Source: an uncultured Lachnospiraceae bacterium | GTDB taxonomy: Bacteria; Bacillota; Clostridia; Lachnospirales; Lachnospiraceae | Length of the DNA stretch: 38,626 nucleotides | Direction: 5' to 3' | Assembly: GCA_949915905.1 (NCBI GenBank) | Contig: CATLEQ010000006.1 | Span: 1-38,626 of the forward strand | Shown here: positions 16,177-25,496 of the stretch, one piece after another | Numbering within the stretch: the stretch's first letter is position 1 | Layout of the letters: each line of letters opens with the position of its first letter | Position numbers and translations under genes: made by a program | The notes under the pieces: model-generated | The model's input: the letters and a program-made list of their open reading frames with translations, nothing else | Told to the model about the DNA's origin: nothing | Database searches by the model: none

Positions 16177-17523
16177 TTACGGTTCAGCCTTGGCTGAACC
16201 GTAATTCTCCCGTCGATAGATGAATGCCGAGAAGGCGGCGGTGACAAATTCCGTAAAGCAAAACGCACACCATACCCCGTTCGCCCCGGCAAATTTACTG
16301 AATATGTAAGCCGCCGGGATGATTACCGCCACATATCTCAACAGCGAAATGAGCAAGGACTGATACCCCATTCCCAGCCCTTCCAGAGCACCGGAACAAG
16401 TGATGGACACGGCCGATATGACAAATCCCAGACTGATGATGTGCAAGGCCGTCACACCGATGGTTATCGTTTCCTCACTATTCGTGAACAACCCAATCAA
16501 ACGCTCCGGCATCACCCACGACAACACCATTCCCAAAAACATGATTCCCATGTTCATCGTCAATGCCGTATAATAAATTTTCTTCACGCGCCCATGCTCC
16601 CCCGCCCCGAAATTGTACCCCATCAGCGGCCTTATGCCCTGAATGATTCCATTTGCCGTCAGATAAATAAACGTCTGCAATTTGTAATACACACCGAGTA
16701 CCAGAATGTATTTTTCTGAGAAATTTACCAGCAGCCCGTTCAATACCGAAATCAACAAGGACGGCAAAGCTAAATTGAGCGTCGCCGAAACACCCACGGA
16801 ATACAACTTTTTTACAATTGTAAAATCAAAGCGCAGATATCTTCGACTAATTTTAACCGGAATGCGGTCAAACATATAAAACGCGAGATATACGGCCAAA
16901 GTGATACATTGCCCGATTCCCGTGGCGTAGGCCGCTCCCGCAATGCCCATCTCAGGGAAAATGCCAATCCCGAAAATCATCAGCGGATCCAAAATAATGT
17001 TGGCAATGCAGCCGCACATCATGCTGAACATGGAAACCTTCATCCTGCCCACGGACTGAAAAAGCTTCTCAAAAGCCAACCCTAGATTGATAATCGGCGA
17101 AAATAAAAACGCCCGATTGGAATAAGCCAACGCCAAATTGATAATTTCCTCATCCCTGGAAAAATTTTTCAAAAACAACGGCATGCCAGCCATGCAAAGA
17201 GCCATGAGTACCACGCCATGCACCAAACTAAGCAACGTGCCTTGCGTGGCCGCCCCGTCCGCCCGCTCTTGTTTTCCCGCCCCCAGATAAAAGGCAATGC
17301 TCGCATTCATGCCGATACCAAAGCCGATGGCAATGGCATTAATCAGATTCTGAATGGGAAAGACCAACGCCAGCGCGGTCATGGCATTTTCACTCACTCT
17401 TGCGACAAAATAACTGTCGATGATGTTGTAGAGCGAGTTCACCGCCATGGAAATTACCATTGGAAGCGACATGGACAACACCAACGGCAATATTTTCTTT
17501 TCTTTCATAAATGTTTGTTCCAT
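16177..17523 (-). CDS. MATE-family efflux transporter
   Basis: 'PLVLSMSLPMVISMAVNSLYNIIDSYFVARVSENAMTALALVFPIQNL'; 12 TM pattern; start at MEQTF with RBS AGAAGGGG. Confidence 0.93.
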   Translation of the reverse strand: MEQTFMKEKKILPLVLSMSLPMVISMAVNSLYNIIDSYFVARVSENAMTALALVFPIQNLINAIAIGFGIGMNASIAFYLGAGKQERADGAATQGTLLSLVHGVVLMALCMAGMPLFLKNFSRDEEIINLALAYSNRAFLFSPIINLGLAFEKLFQSVGRMKVSMFSMMCGCIANIILDPLMIFGIGIFPEMGIAGAAYATGIGQCITLAVYLAFYMFDRIPVKISRRYLRFDFTIVKKLYSVGVSATLNLALPSLLISVLNGLLVNFSEKYILVLGVYYKLQTFIYLTANGIIQGIRPLMGYNFGAGEHGRVKKIYYTALTMNMGIMFLGMVLSWVMPERLIGLFTNSEETITIGVTALHIISLGFVISAVSITCSGALEGLGMGYQSLLISLLRYVAVIIPAAYIFSKFAGANGVWCAFCFTEFVTAAFSAFIYRRENYGSAKAEP

Positions 17524-17630
17524 AATTTTTTTCACCCCTTCTGATTTGTTATAACAGAGCAAAGTTTCCTATAACGATCGAGCAGGGACAGGCTGCGTAA
17601 GCAGCATATACCTTTTTTTCCCGTGTGCAC

Positions 17631-17667
17631 AAAAAAGCCACACAATTACTCAACGTAACTGTGTGGC
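17631..17667 (-). terminator. Terminator downstream of the C39-like peptidase
   Basis: Minus-strand GCCACACAGTTAC-GTTGA-GTAATTGTGTGGC then T6. Confidence 0.8.
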
Positions 17668-17769
17668 GAAAAGAAGATTGCTCTTGAAAAATCCACTCCT
17701 AAAAAGGTTTTATGAATGATTTTATACCATATTTTTTATAAAAGGTCAACCCCGACTTCCATTTCCACT

Positions 17770-18627
17770 CTATTTTTCCGTAAACGCCCACAGATTGTCA
17801 ATCTGGTGTTCCAATGTCTGGTAATCCCACAACTGCGCGCTTCGCTCCCTGCTATTTGAATCATTTACCTTGATTTTCCCATCCTCGACTCCGACCAGAA
17901 CGATAAAATGCCCTGTCGTCGTGAAATCCCCGGGACGCATGCTGCAAATAATCGGACTGCCCGCTTCCAACGTGTCATATACGATGCTTTCGGACAAGGA
18001 CAATTCCTCCGCCTCAATGCCAAATTCCTCACATCCTTCCGAAATCAGGCTCCACTTGCTTCCCGCCCCCGGCACGTAATATCCGTTTTCATCCGCATAG
18101 CGGGCGACCACGTAAGGCGTGACGGTGCTTTCCCCGGTAAGCCCCGCAACCACCATGGACAAAGCCGTCGGCCCGCAGCCGCATACGGCAAGAATACCGT
18201 CCCCATACTGTCCGTAACCCCATCGCTCGTCCCATTGCAGCAAGAGCGGTATCGTCCCCTTTTCGACATCTCCCACCGTGTCTGCATAAACCTGCCCCTT
18301 CTTTGTCGGATAATCCGAAACAAAATCAATCATCTCGTTGTTACGCGAAAGCATGTCTAATAAATCCTGCGGATATTCATCCGGATGCTCCAGGATTTCC
18401 CTCATGCGCGCGTCATCCGCCCCGTCCCCCAGAAGATTCATGCTAAAGACCGGGACGCTCTGATTGACAAATGCGTCATACAGCGTCACTCCCGTCTTTA
18501 CAACCAACAGAAACGCAACAAGCACAAGACTTGTCATCATCAGTTTGGGCATTCTCCTTATCCGTCTTTTTCGTTGTCTTCTGCCGCGTATACACATTCG
18601 TCGTTCTCTTTCTCTCGCATCTATCAT
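17770..18627 (-). CDS. Membrane-anchored papain-like C39-family (C39-like 2) peptidase
   Basis: 'PLLLQWDERWGYGQYGDGILAVCGCGPTALSMVVAGL...GHFIVLVGVEDGKIKVNDSNSR' contains the Cys/His/Asp triad context. Confidence 0.85.
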   Translation of the reverse strand: MIDARERERRMCIRGRRQRKRRIRRMPKLMMTSLVLVAFLLVVKTGVTLYDAFVNQSVPVFSMNLLGDGADDARMREILEHPDEYPQDLLDMLSRNNEMIDFVSDYPTKKGQVYADTVGDVEKGTIPLLLQWDERWGYGQYGDGILAVCGCGPTALSMVVAGLTGESTVTPYVVARYADENGYYVPGAGSKWSLISEGCEEFGIEAEELSLSESIVYDTLEAGSPIICSMRPGDFTTTGHFIVLVGVEDGKIKVNDSNSRERSAQLWDYQTLEHQIDNLWAFTEK

Positions 18628-18963
18628 TTGATGTCACCCCTTTTTGTCATTTACTCACGGCCACTTTACGAATTACGCCCCTCTTGCGTCGCGCATATTC
18701 TGCGCTCCCTTTATCAAGTATAAGAACAAAAACGCTGAAATCCATAAAAGGCTTCTTTAATAATGTCTGAAAAATTATTGCGAAATTCTTTAGCCAATAT
18801 CTCTTATAATTAGCAAAAATTCACATTTTAAACATAAAATAATAGATCCGTTTTTTATCCCTCTTGACAATTTCCCCGCCAACATGCAAAATAAAACCAG
18901 AGCGTGTAAGGAGGCAGGCCTTGCTAACGCAATGCCATCGTTACAGAGAGGAGGATTACTGAC

Positions 18964-20625
18964 GTGGGACTATTTTTAAATAGCAGAATTCCTTTTGATT
19001 CCTATAAAGCAACCGCATCGGAGAAATATTTTGTAGATAAATCAGCACTCATCGCGGAACTCATTCCGGCTCTTGGAACAAGCCAGCGCTTTTTCTGCAT
19101 CACCAGACCTCGCCGTTTTGGAAAAAGCGTCATGGCAAATATGGTTGGAGCATTTTTTGGAAAATCAACTAATGCCAGCGAATTATTTGACAATTTAAAA
19201 ATCGCGGCGCCAGATATTACGCAAAAATTGATAAAGACCACCCATAAAGATTACCACGAATACTTGAATCAATATGACATTATCTATATTGATTTTAGCG
19301 AAGTACCGGAAGCTTGTACTTCCTATGGCACTTACATTTTCCGAATTTTACAAGGATTAAAGCGAGATTTATCAGAAACTTTTTCAGAGCATAATATAAA
19401 TACAAACGATTCTGTATGGGACATTTTAACCCGCCTTTATCAACAGACAAGTCAGCGCTTCCTCTTTATTCTGGACGAATGGGATGCCGTGTTTCATATG
19501 GATTTTATTACTGATGATGACAGAAAATCTTATCTTTTATTTCTAAAATCGCTTTTAAAAGATAAAATTTATGCAGAACTGGTCTACATGACCGGAATTT
19601 TGCCTATTGCAAAATATTCTGACGGTTCCGAATTGAATATGTTTGTCGAATACAACATGGCCACCTCCGAACGTTTCAGTGAATATTTTGGATTTTCCGA
19701 TTCCGAGGTTGACAAGCTTTATGATATTTTCCAACGCACTACCGAGAATCCAAAAATTACACGCGACGATTTACGGCTTTGGTATGATGGATATCACACT
19801 GTAGGCGGTGAGCAGATTTATAACCCACGCTCGATAGTATGCGCCTTGACAGATAATCAACTGAGAAATTATTGGACCAGTTCCGGGACATACGATTCCA
19901 TTTTCGGCTACATTAAAAATAATGTAGCTGATATTCAAGATGATCTGGCGTTGCTATTTTCCGGTGAGTCCATTTCTGCGGATATCCTGGAATATGCCGC
20001 TACATCCATGCATCTTACCACAAAGGATGAAATTTATTCTTCCATGGTCGTTTATGGCTTGCTTACCTACAAAGATGGGTTTGTATCCATCCCCAACCGT
20101 GAGTTGGCCGACAGCTTTGCCGCCATGATGAAAAGGGAAAAATCCTTGGGATATATTTACAACCTTGCAAATGAATCCAAGAAAATGCTACATGCCACCC
20201 TTACTGGCAACACACAAGTAATGGCTGAAATTTTAACTTTTGCGCACAATACGGAATCCCCCATTTTCTCCTACAACAGTGAAATAGAACTTGCGGCTAT
20301 CGTTAATTTGGTCTATCTGGCCGCTCGGGATAATTATCGTGTCGAACGCGAGGATAAAGCCGGAGAAGGATATGTGGACTTCATTTTCTATCCCGTTATA
20401 AAAACCGCAGATGCCCTCATTCTTGAACTAAAGGTAGACTGTACGCCTGAAGAAGCCATTCAGCAAATTAAAGACAAAAAATATTTTTTTCGCTTCAAGG
20501 GAAAATTAGGGGAAGAGCCAAAATATACCGGAAAGATTTTGGCCGTTGGAATCGCCTACGACAAAAAAACAAAAGTACACTCTTGCAAAGTGGAAGAGTT
20601 GAAAAACATATCTCCCGCCTCTTGA
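18964..20625 (+). CDS. AAA-ATPase-like protein with C-terminal PD-(D/E)XK nuclease-like domain (AAA-ATPase_like/DUF1703 family)
   Basis: GTG start after GGAGG; 'YFVDKSALIAELI...RFFCITRPRRFGKSVMANM...FILDEWDAVF...EGYVDFIFYP...ALILELKVD'. Confidence 0.9.
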   Translation: MGLFLNSRIPFDSYKATASEKYFVDKSALIAELIPALGTSQRFFCITRPRRFGKSVMANMVGAFFGKSTNASELFDNLKIAAPDITQKLIKTTHKDYHEYLNQYDIIYIDFSEVPEACTSYGTYIFRILQGLKRDLSETFSEHNINTNDSVWDILTRLYQQTSQRFLFILDEWDAVFHMDFITDDDRKSYLLFLKSLLKDKIYAELVYMTGILPIAKYSDGSELNMFVEYNMATSERFSEYFGFSDSEVDKLYDIFQRTTENPKITRDDLRLWYDGYHTVGGEQIYNPRSIVCALTDNQLRNYWTSSGTYDSIFGYIKNNVADIQDDLALLFSGESISADILEYAATSMHLTTKDEIYSSMVVYGLLTYKDGFVSIPNRELADSFAAMMKREKSLGYIYNLANESKKMLHATLTGNTQVMAEILTFAHNTESPIFSYNSEIELAAIVNLVYLAARDNYRVEREDKAGEGYVDFIFYPVIKTADALILELKVDCTPEEAIQQIKDKKYFFRFKGKLGEEPKYTGKILAVGIAYDKKTKVHSCKVEELKNISPAS

Positions 20626-20650
20626 CATCTCAAAATTTCTGTGTTATAGT
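20622..20650 (+). promoter_or_regulatory. sigmaA promoter of the trp operon
   Basis: TTGACA (20622-20627) - N17 - TATAGT (20645-20650). Confidence 0.85.
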
Positions 20651-20659
20651 GACACAAGT

Positions 20660-20950
20660 TAATATGGTAAACCGTTGAAGCGGAGATAACGGTAATTATG
20701 CTTCTACAGAGAGCCCGAGGTGCTGAGAATCGGGTGAAAAACAGATTATCAAATGGACCGCCGAGGGTGCAGTCAAATGCGTGATACACGCAGAGTATTC
20801 TGCAACGTGGAGGCATACGTTAGTTGCCGGGGATATGTTGGTATCCTGCAGAGCGTACGGTTTGGCGACAAACTGTAAATCAAGGTGGTATCGCGGATAG
20901 ATTACTTTTATTCGTCCTTGACAGAAATATTTTCTGTCAAGGACTTTTTT
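20660..20950 (+). promoter_or_regulatory. T-box riboswitch leader of the trp operon (specifier probably UGG, Trp)
   Basis: T-box core AAGGTGGTATCGCGG (20882-20896), upstream AGATAACGG..., 'CAAATGGACCGCCGAGG' specifier context, followed by a terminator. Confidence 0.92.
20914..20950 (+). terminator. T-box-controlled terminator
   Basis: GTCCTTGACAGAAA-TAT-TTTCTGTCAAGGAC then T6. Confidence 0.95.
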
Positions 20951-20951
20951 A

Positions 20952-21082
20952 TGTCTAAAAAACAGACACTAAGTGCTCTTTTGGTAGGGAAGTTGTGCTC
21001 CCACTAAGCTCGACACTACCTCGCTAAGTGGTCCACAACTACATTCGCACGTAAGTGTCTAAAAAACAGACACTAAGTGCTC
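20952..21082 (+). repeat. 27-bp direct repeats (20952-20978 and 21056-21082) flanking a hairpin element
   Basis: TGTCTAAAAAACAGACACTAAGTGCTC is present twice, perfectly. Between them is the hairpin AGTTGTGCTCCCACTAAGC...GCTAAGTGGTCCACAACT. Confidence 0.9.
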
Positions 21083-21102
21083 ATAGTAAGGAGGGGTTCA
21101 TC

Positions 21103-22254
21103 ATGAATTTTTTACCAGGTTTAGAGGATGTCAAGCGCATCGCTTCTTCCGGCGAATATCATTTCCTGCCGGTCAGCTGTGAAATGTTATCGGACATCTG
21201 CACGCCCATGGAGGCGCTCAAGATTTTAAAAAACGTATCGACCCACTGTTACATGCTAGAATCGGTCGGTAAACAAGAAAAATGGGGACGCTACACCTTT
21301 CTCGGGTTTGACCCCAAACTGGAAATCACCTGCATCGACGGGGAACTGAAAGCCGGCGACATTACTTTTAAGACGGATAACCCTTCCGTCTTCCTTCGCC
21401 AGATTCTCAAGGAACACAAAAGTCCGCGTTTTGACTACCTTCCCACCTTTACCGGCGGGTTGGTCGGATATTTTTCCTATGACTACCTCGGCTACAGCGA
21501 GCCGACCGTCAAAACCAAGGTGCAGGACAGCGAGGCTTTTGAGGGGAGCCTTTTAAATACCTACCGTATTTTAAGGACAATGAATCCGTCCCCCTACATG
21601 TTTTATTTTTCAGGAACCGACGTGGAGGTCGCCGGTGCCTCGCCCGAAACACTCGTCAAGCTGGAAAACGGCATTTTGCACACGTTTCCCCTGACGGGCA
21701 CGAGGCCGAGGGGCAAAACCGACGAGGAGGACTTGGCTTTGGAACGTGGACTGCTATCCGACGAAAAAGAACTGGCCGAACACAACATGCTGGTGGATTT
21801 GGGGCGGAATGACCTTGGAAAAATCAGCAAATTCGGCACGGTAGCCGTTGAAAAACTGCATTCCATCGAACGCTATTCCCATGTGATGCATATCGGTTCC
21901 ACCGTGCGGGGAGAAATTCGGGACGAATTTGACGCATTGGACGCGGTCAGCGCGGTTCTTCCGGCCGGAACGCTCTCCGGCGCGCCGAAAATCCGCGCCT
22001 GCCAGCTCATCGGCGAATTAGAAAACAACAAGCGGGGCATTTACGGCGGGGCAATCGGGTACATTGATTTTACCGGAAACATGGACACCTGCATTGCCAT
22101 TCGCATCGCCTACAAGAAAAACGGCCGGGTATTTATACGGAGCGGCGCGGGCATCGTGGCCGACTCGGTTCCTGAGAAAGAATTCGAGGAATGTATCAAC
22201 AAGGCCAAGGCGGTTGTCAATGCCTTGAAGCTTGCAGAGAAGGCGGATTTATGA
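21103..22254 (+). pseudogene. trpE: Anthranilate synthase component I with apparent internal deletion of roughly 100 aa
   Basis: N-terminus MNFLPGLEDVKR and C-terminal chorismate-binding motifs (GTLSGAPKIRA, GGAIGYIDF, RSGAGIVADSVP) present, but 'YSEPTVKTKVQDSEAF' joins straight to 'EGSLLNTYRILRTMNPSPYMFY'. The usual 'DLxLxxxDKVIAFDH...GDIFQVVLS' block is absent. Confidence 0.8.
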
Positions 22255-22825
22255 TTTTACTGATTGACAATTACGACAGTTTTTCCTACAACCTATATCA
22301 GCTTGTCGGCGAACTGTCGCCCGACATCAAGGTCATTCGAAATGACGAGATGACAATTGAGGAAATCCGTACGCTAAAACCCAAACGCATCATTCTCTCA
22401 CCAGGGCCCGGCCGGAGAATGCGGGAGTCATCATCGAAGCCGCAAAAACACTGGGACGGGAAATCCCCCTCCTCGGCGTGTGCCTCGGCCATCAGGCAAT
22501 CTGCGCGGCATTCGGGGCAAATGTCACTTATGCCAGACGATTGATGCATGGCAAGCAGTCCGAGGTTCGCTTTGACAAGACATGTCCTTTATTCTCGGAT
22601 TGCCCTAAGACGGCTCTCGTCGCCCGCTACCATTCTCTTGCGGCGGACGCGGACAGCATTCCTGCAGACTTAAAAGTCACCGCAATCACCACGGACGGCG
22701 AGGTCATGGCGGTTCAACATGAGACTTACCCGATTTTCGGCGTACAGTTCCACCCCGAATCCATCATGACACCGGACGGAAAACAGATGTTGAAAAATTT
22801 CATTACATTAAAAGAAAGGACATAA
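22251..22825 (+). pseudogene. trpG: Anthranilate synthase component II (glutamine amidotransferase), frameshifted
   Basis: [22 protein letters not shown]...IILSPGPGR, then the frame shifts; in another frame [37 protein letters not shown]...[15 protein letters not shown]. Confidence 0.85.
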
Positions 22826-22830
22826 TCGCC

Positions 22831-23850
22831 ATGATTAAAGAAGCAATTGAAAAAATCGTAAACAAAATGGACTTAACTTATGACGAGGCCTACAGCGTAA
22901 TGAATGAAATCATGAGCGGCGAGACCACGGCCACCCAGAATGCGGCCTTTCTGGCGGCTCTTTCCACCAAGAGCACAAAGGCAGAGACCATCGTGGAAAT
23001 TGCCGGTTGTGCCGCCGCCATGCGCGACCACGCCACAAAGGTTGAAACTGACATGGATTTGTTTGAAATCGTCGGCACCGGCGGTGACGGCGCGCACAGC
23101 TTCAACATTTCCACCACCTCCGCATTGGTTGCCGCCGCCGGCGGAATGAAGGTCGCCAAACACGGAAACCGTGCCGCTTCCTCGAAGTGCGGGACGGCCG
23201 ACTGCCTGGAAGCCCTGGGCGTAAACATTGAGCAAGCCCCCGAACAATGCATAAAGCTTTTGCAGGAAGCGGGCATTTGTTTCTTCTTTGCCCAGAAATA
23301 CCACACCTCGATGAAATACGTGGGAGCCGTTCGCCGGGAACTTGGTTTCCGTACCGTGTTTAATATTCTCGGCCCCCTGACCAATCCCGGAAGTCCGAAA
23401 CGCCAACTGCTCGGCGTTTACGACGAGTATCTGGTGGAGCCATTGGCGCAAGTCTTGATGAACCTCGGCGTACAACGCGGCATGGTCGTTTACGGGCAAG
23501 ACAAGTTGGACGAAATCTCCATGAGCGCGCCGACCAAGGTTTGCGAATTCAAGGACGGATGGTATAAGACCTACACGATCGCGCCGGAGGATTTCGGCCT
23601 GGAACGTTGTGAAAAATCCGACCTCGTGGGCGGAACCCCGGAGGAAAATGCCAAAATCACACTGGCCATTTTAAATGGCGACAAGGGGCCGAAGAGAGAT
23701 GCCATCCTGATGAATGCCGGAGCCGCGCTTTACATTGGAGAAAAGGTCGAAACCCTAAAAGACGGAATCGCCCTCGCGGCGGAATTGATTGATTCCGGCA
23801 AGGCACTCGACGTACTCCATAAATTTATCGAGGTGAGCAACCACGCATAA
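22831..23850 (+). CDS. trpD: Anthranilate phosphoribosyltransferase
   Basis: '[30 protein letters not shown]', '[21 protein letters not shown]', '[10 protein letters not shown]'. Confidence 0.98.
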   Translation: MIKEAIEKIVNKMDLTYDEAYSVMNEIMSGETTATQNAAFLAALSTKSTKAETIVEIAGCAAAMRDHATKVETDMDLFEIVGTGGDGAHSFNISTTSALVAAAGGMKVAKHGNRAASSKCGTADCLEALGVNIEQAPEQCIKLLQEAGICFFFAQKYHTSMKYVGAVRRELGFRTVFNILGPLTNPGSPKRQLLGVYDEYLVEPLAQVLMNLGVQRGMVVYGQDKLDEISMSAPTKVCEFKDGWYKTYTIAPEDFGLERCEKSDLVGGTPEENAKITLAILNGDKGPKRDAILMNAGAALYIGEKVETLKDGIALAAELIDSGKALDVLHKFIEVSNHA

Positions 23851-23865
23851 AGGAGGTTGATAAAA

Positions 23866-24717
23866 ATGACAATCTTGGACCAACTCGCGGATTACGCAAG
23901 AGTGCGTGTCGCCAACGCTAAAAAGGAACTGCCGCCCGAGGCAATAAAGGAGCAGGCGGCGGCACTCCCCAAGGGGGATTTTGCTTTTGAAAATGCGTTA
24001 AAAAAGCAAGGCCTTTCCTTCATCTGCGAATGCAAAAAAGCCTCGCCCTCAAAAGGACTGATTGCCCCGGAGTTCCCGCATTTGCAGATTGCCCGGGAAT
24101 ACGAGGCCGCCGGAGCCGACTGCCTTTCCGTGCTGACCGAACCGAAATGGTTTCTCGGAAACGACAGCTATTTAAAGGAAATCACCGGCACGGTCTCCAT
24201 CCCCTGCCTGCGCAAGGATTTTACCGTGGACGACTATATGATTTGCGAGGCAAAGCTACTGGGTGCTTCGGCGGTATTATTAATTTGTTCTATCTTGGAT
24301 GAGAGGCAAATCGCGGATTCGATTCACCTTTGCGACACACTGGGGCTTTCCGCCTTGGTGGAGGCACATGACGAAGCCGAGGTGAAAATGGCACTGAGTG
24401 CCGGCGCGCGCATCATCGGGGTCAACAACCGCAACCTCAAGGATTTTACGGTAGACACGGAAAACAGCCGCCGTCTGCGGGCTTTGATTCCGCCCGAAGT
24501 GCTATTCGTCTCCGAAAGCGGCGTGCAAAACGCCGAAGACGTGCGGGCTTTGGAAACACTTGGCGCGGATGCCGTCCTCATCGGAGAAACATTGATGCGG
24601 GCGGCCGACAAAAAACAAAAGCTCGCCGAACTGAGAGGTATAATCCATACTCAGACTCAAAACGCGACCGGCTCCCCGGCACAAAGCACGCCCCGCTCCC
24701 CTGAGGGTGCGTCATGA
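23866..24717 (+). CDS. trpC: Indole-3-glycerol phosphate synthase
   Basis: 'FICECKKASPSKGLIAPEF', 'LRKDFTVDDYMI', 'IIGVNNRNLKDFTVD', 'FVSESGV'. Confidence 0.98.
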   Translation: MTILDQLADYARVRVANAKKELPPEAIKEQAAALPKGDFAFENALKKQGLSFICECKKASPSKGLIAPEFPHLQIAREYEAAGADCLSVLTEPKWFLGNDSYLKEITGTVSIPCLRKDFTVDDYMICEAKLLGASAVLLICSILDERQIADSIHLCDTLGLSALVEAHDEAEVKMALSAGARIIGVNNRNLKDFTVDTENSRRLRALIPPEVLFVSESGVQNAEDVRALETLGADAVLIGETLMRAADKKQKLAELRGIIHTQTQNATGSPAQSTPRSPEGAS

Positions 24718-25436
24718 CGAAAATCAAACTTTGCGGCCTGACGCGCCCCTGCGACATCGCGGCCGCCAATGAACTGATGCCGGAATATATCGGCTTCGTC
24801 TTTGCTCCCAAGAGCCGGCGATATGTATCACCCGAAAAGGCGGCCGGGCTAAAACGGCAATTATTGCCGAACATTTCCGCCGTGGGCGTGTTCGTAAAGG
24901 AATCGCCCGAGACGATTGCCGCACTGCTAAATCAGGGAATTATCGACATCGCCCAGCTCCACGGCGGCGAAGACGAGGCGTATATCAAACGGCTGCGCAC
25001 CCTGATTGCCGAACGCCGCCCCGGGCAAATACATCCTGACTTTGACATGAACCGCCCCGGGCAGGCACGCCCCAACCTTGGCGCGAACCGCCCCGGTTCC
25101 ACCCTCATCCAGGCATTTCGCATCCGCGAGGAACAAGACCTTATCTCCGCCAAACACAGTCTGGCCGACTATGTCCTGCTGGATTCCGGCGAGGGCGGCA
25201 CCGGAACCGCATTTGACTGGGAGCTGATTCGCCAGATGAAGCATTTTGACAGACCATATTTCCTCGCGGGCGGCCTAACCCCCGACAACGTGGGAAACGC
25301 CGTCGCTTCGCTTACGCCTTACGCCGTCGACGTAAGCTCGGGAATCGAGACGGACGGGAAAAAGGACACGCAGAAAATGAAAGCCTTCACTCACGCCGTG
25401 CGAAACGCGAATGAATCAAAAACATCTCGCATTTAA
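24714..25436 (+). CDS. trpF: Phosphoribosylanthranilate isomerase with repeat insertion
   Basis: 'KIKLCGLTRPCDIAAANELMPEYIGFVFAPKSRRYV', 'IAQLHGGED', 'DSGEGGTGTAFDW', 'FLAGGLTPDNV'. Confidence 0.96.
   Translation: MTKIKLCGLTRPCDIAAANELMPEYIGFVFAPKSRRYVSPEKAAGLKRQLLPNISAVGVFVKESPETIAALLNQGIIDIAQLHGGEDEAYIKRLRTLIAERRPGQIHPDFDMNRPGQARPNLGANRPGSTLIQAFRIREEQDLISAKHSLADYVLLDSGEGGTGTAFDWELIRQMKHFDRPYFLAGGLTPDNVGNAVASLTPYAVDVSSGIETDGKKDTQKMKAFTHAVRNANESKTSRI
25015..25098 (+). repeat. 36-bp tandem repeat (about 2.3 units) inside trpF
   Basis: GCCGCCCCGGGCAAATAC... (25015-25050), ACCGCCCCGGGCAGGCAC... (25051-25086), ACCGCCCCGG (25087-). Encodes RPGQxxPxxxxN. Confidence 0.85.
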
Positions 25437-25496
25437 CCGGTCGCAAACATTCACCATGAATGGTAACTATTTAGCAGATTAGAAAGGAAGAAAAAT

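Noticed and set aside
20951-21007. Leader peptide MSKKQTLSALLVGKLCSH ahead of trpE as a Trp attenuator
   Set aside because: No Trp codons and no RBS seen; the operon already has a T-box. More likely a by-product of the 27-bp repeat.
22402-22480. Programmed ribosomal frameshift in trpG
   Set aside because: No slippery heptamer or known precedent; a missing CCGG unit in a CCGG tandem explains it more simply.
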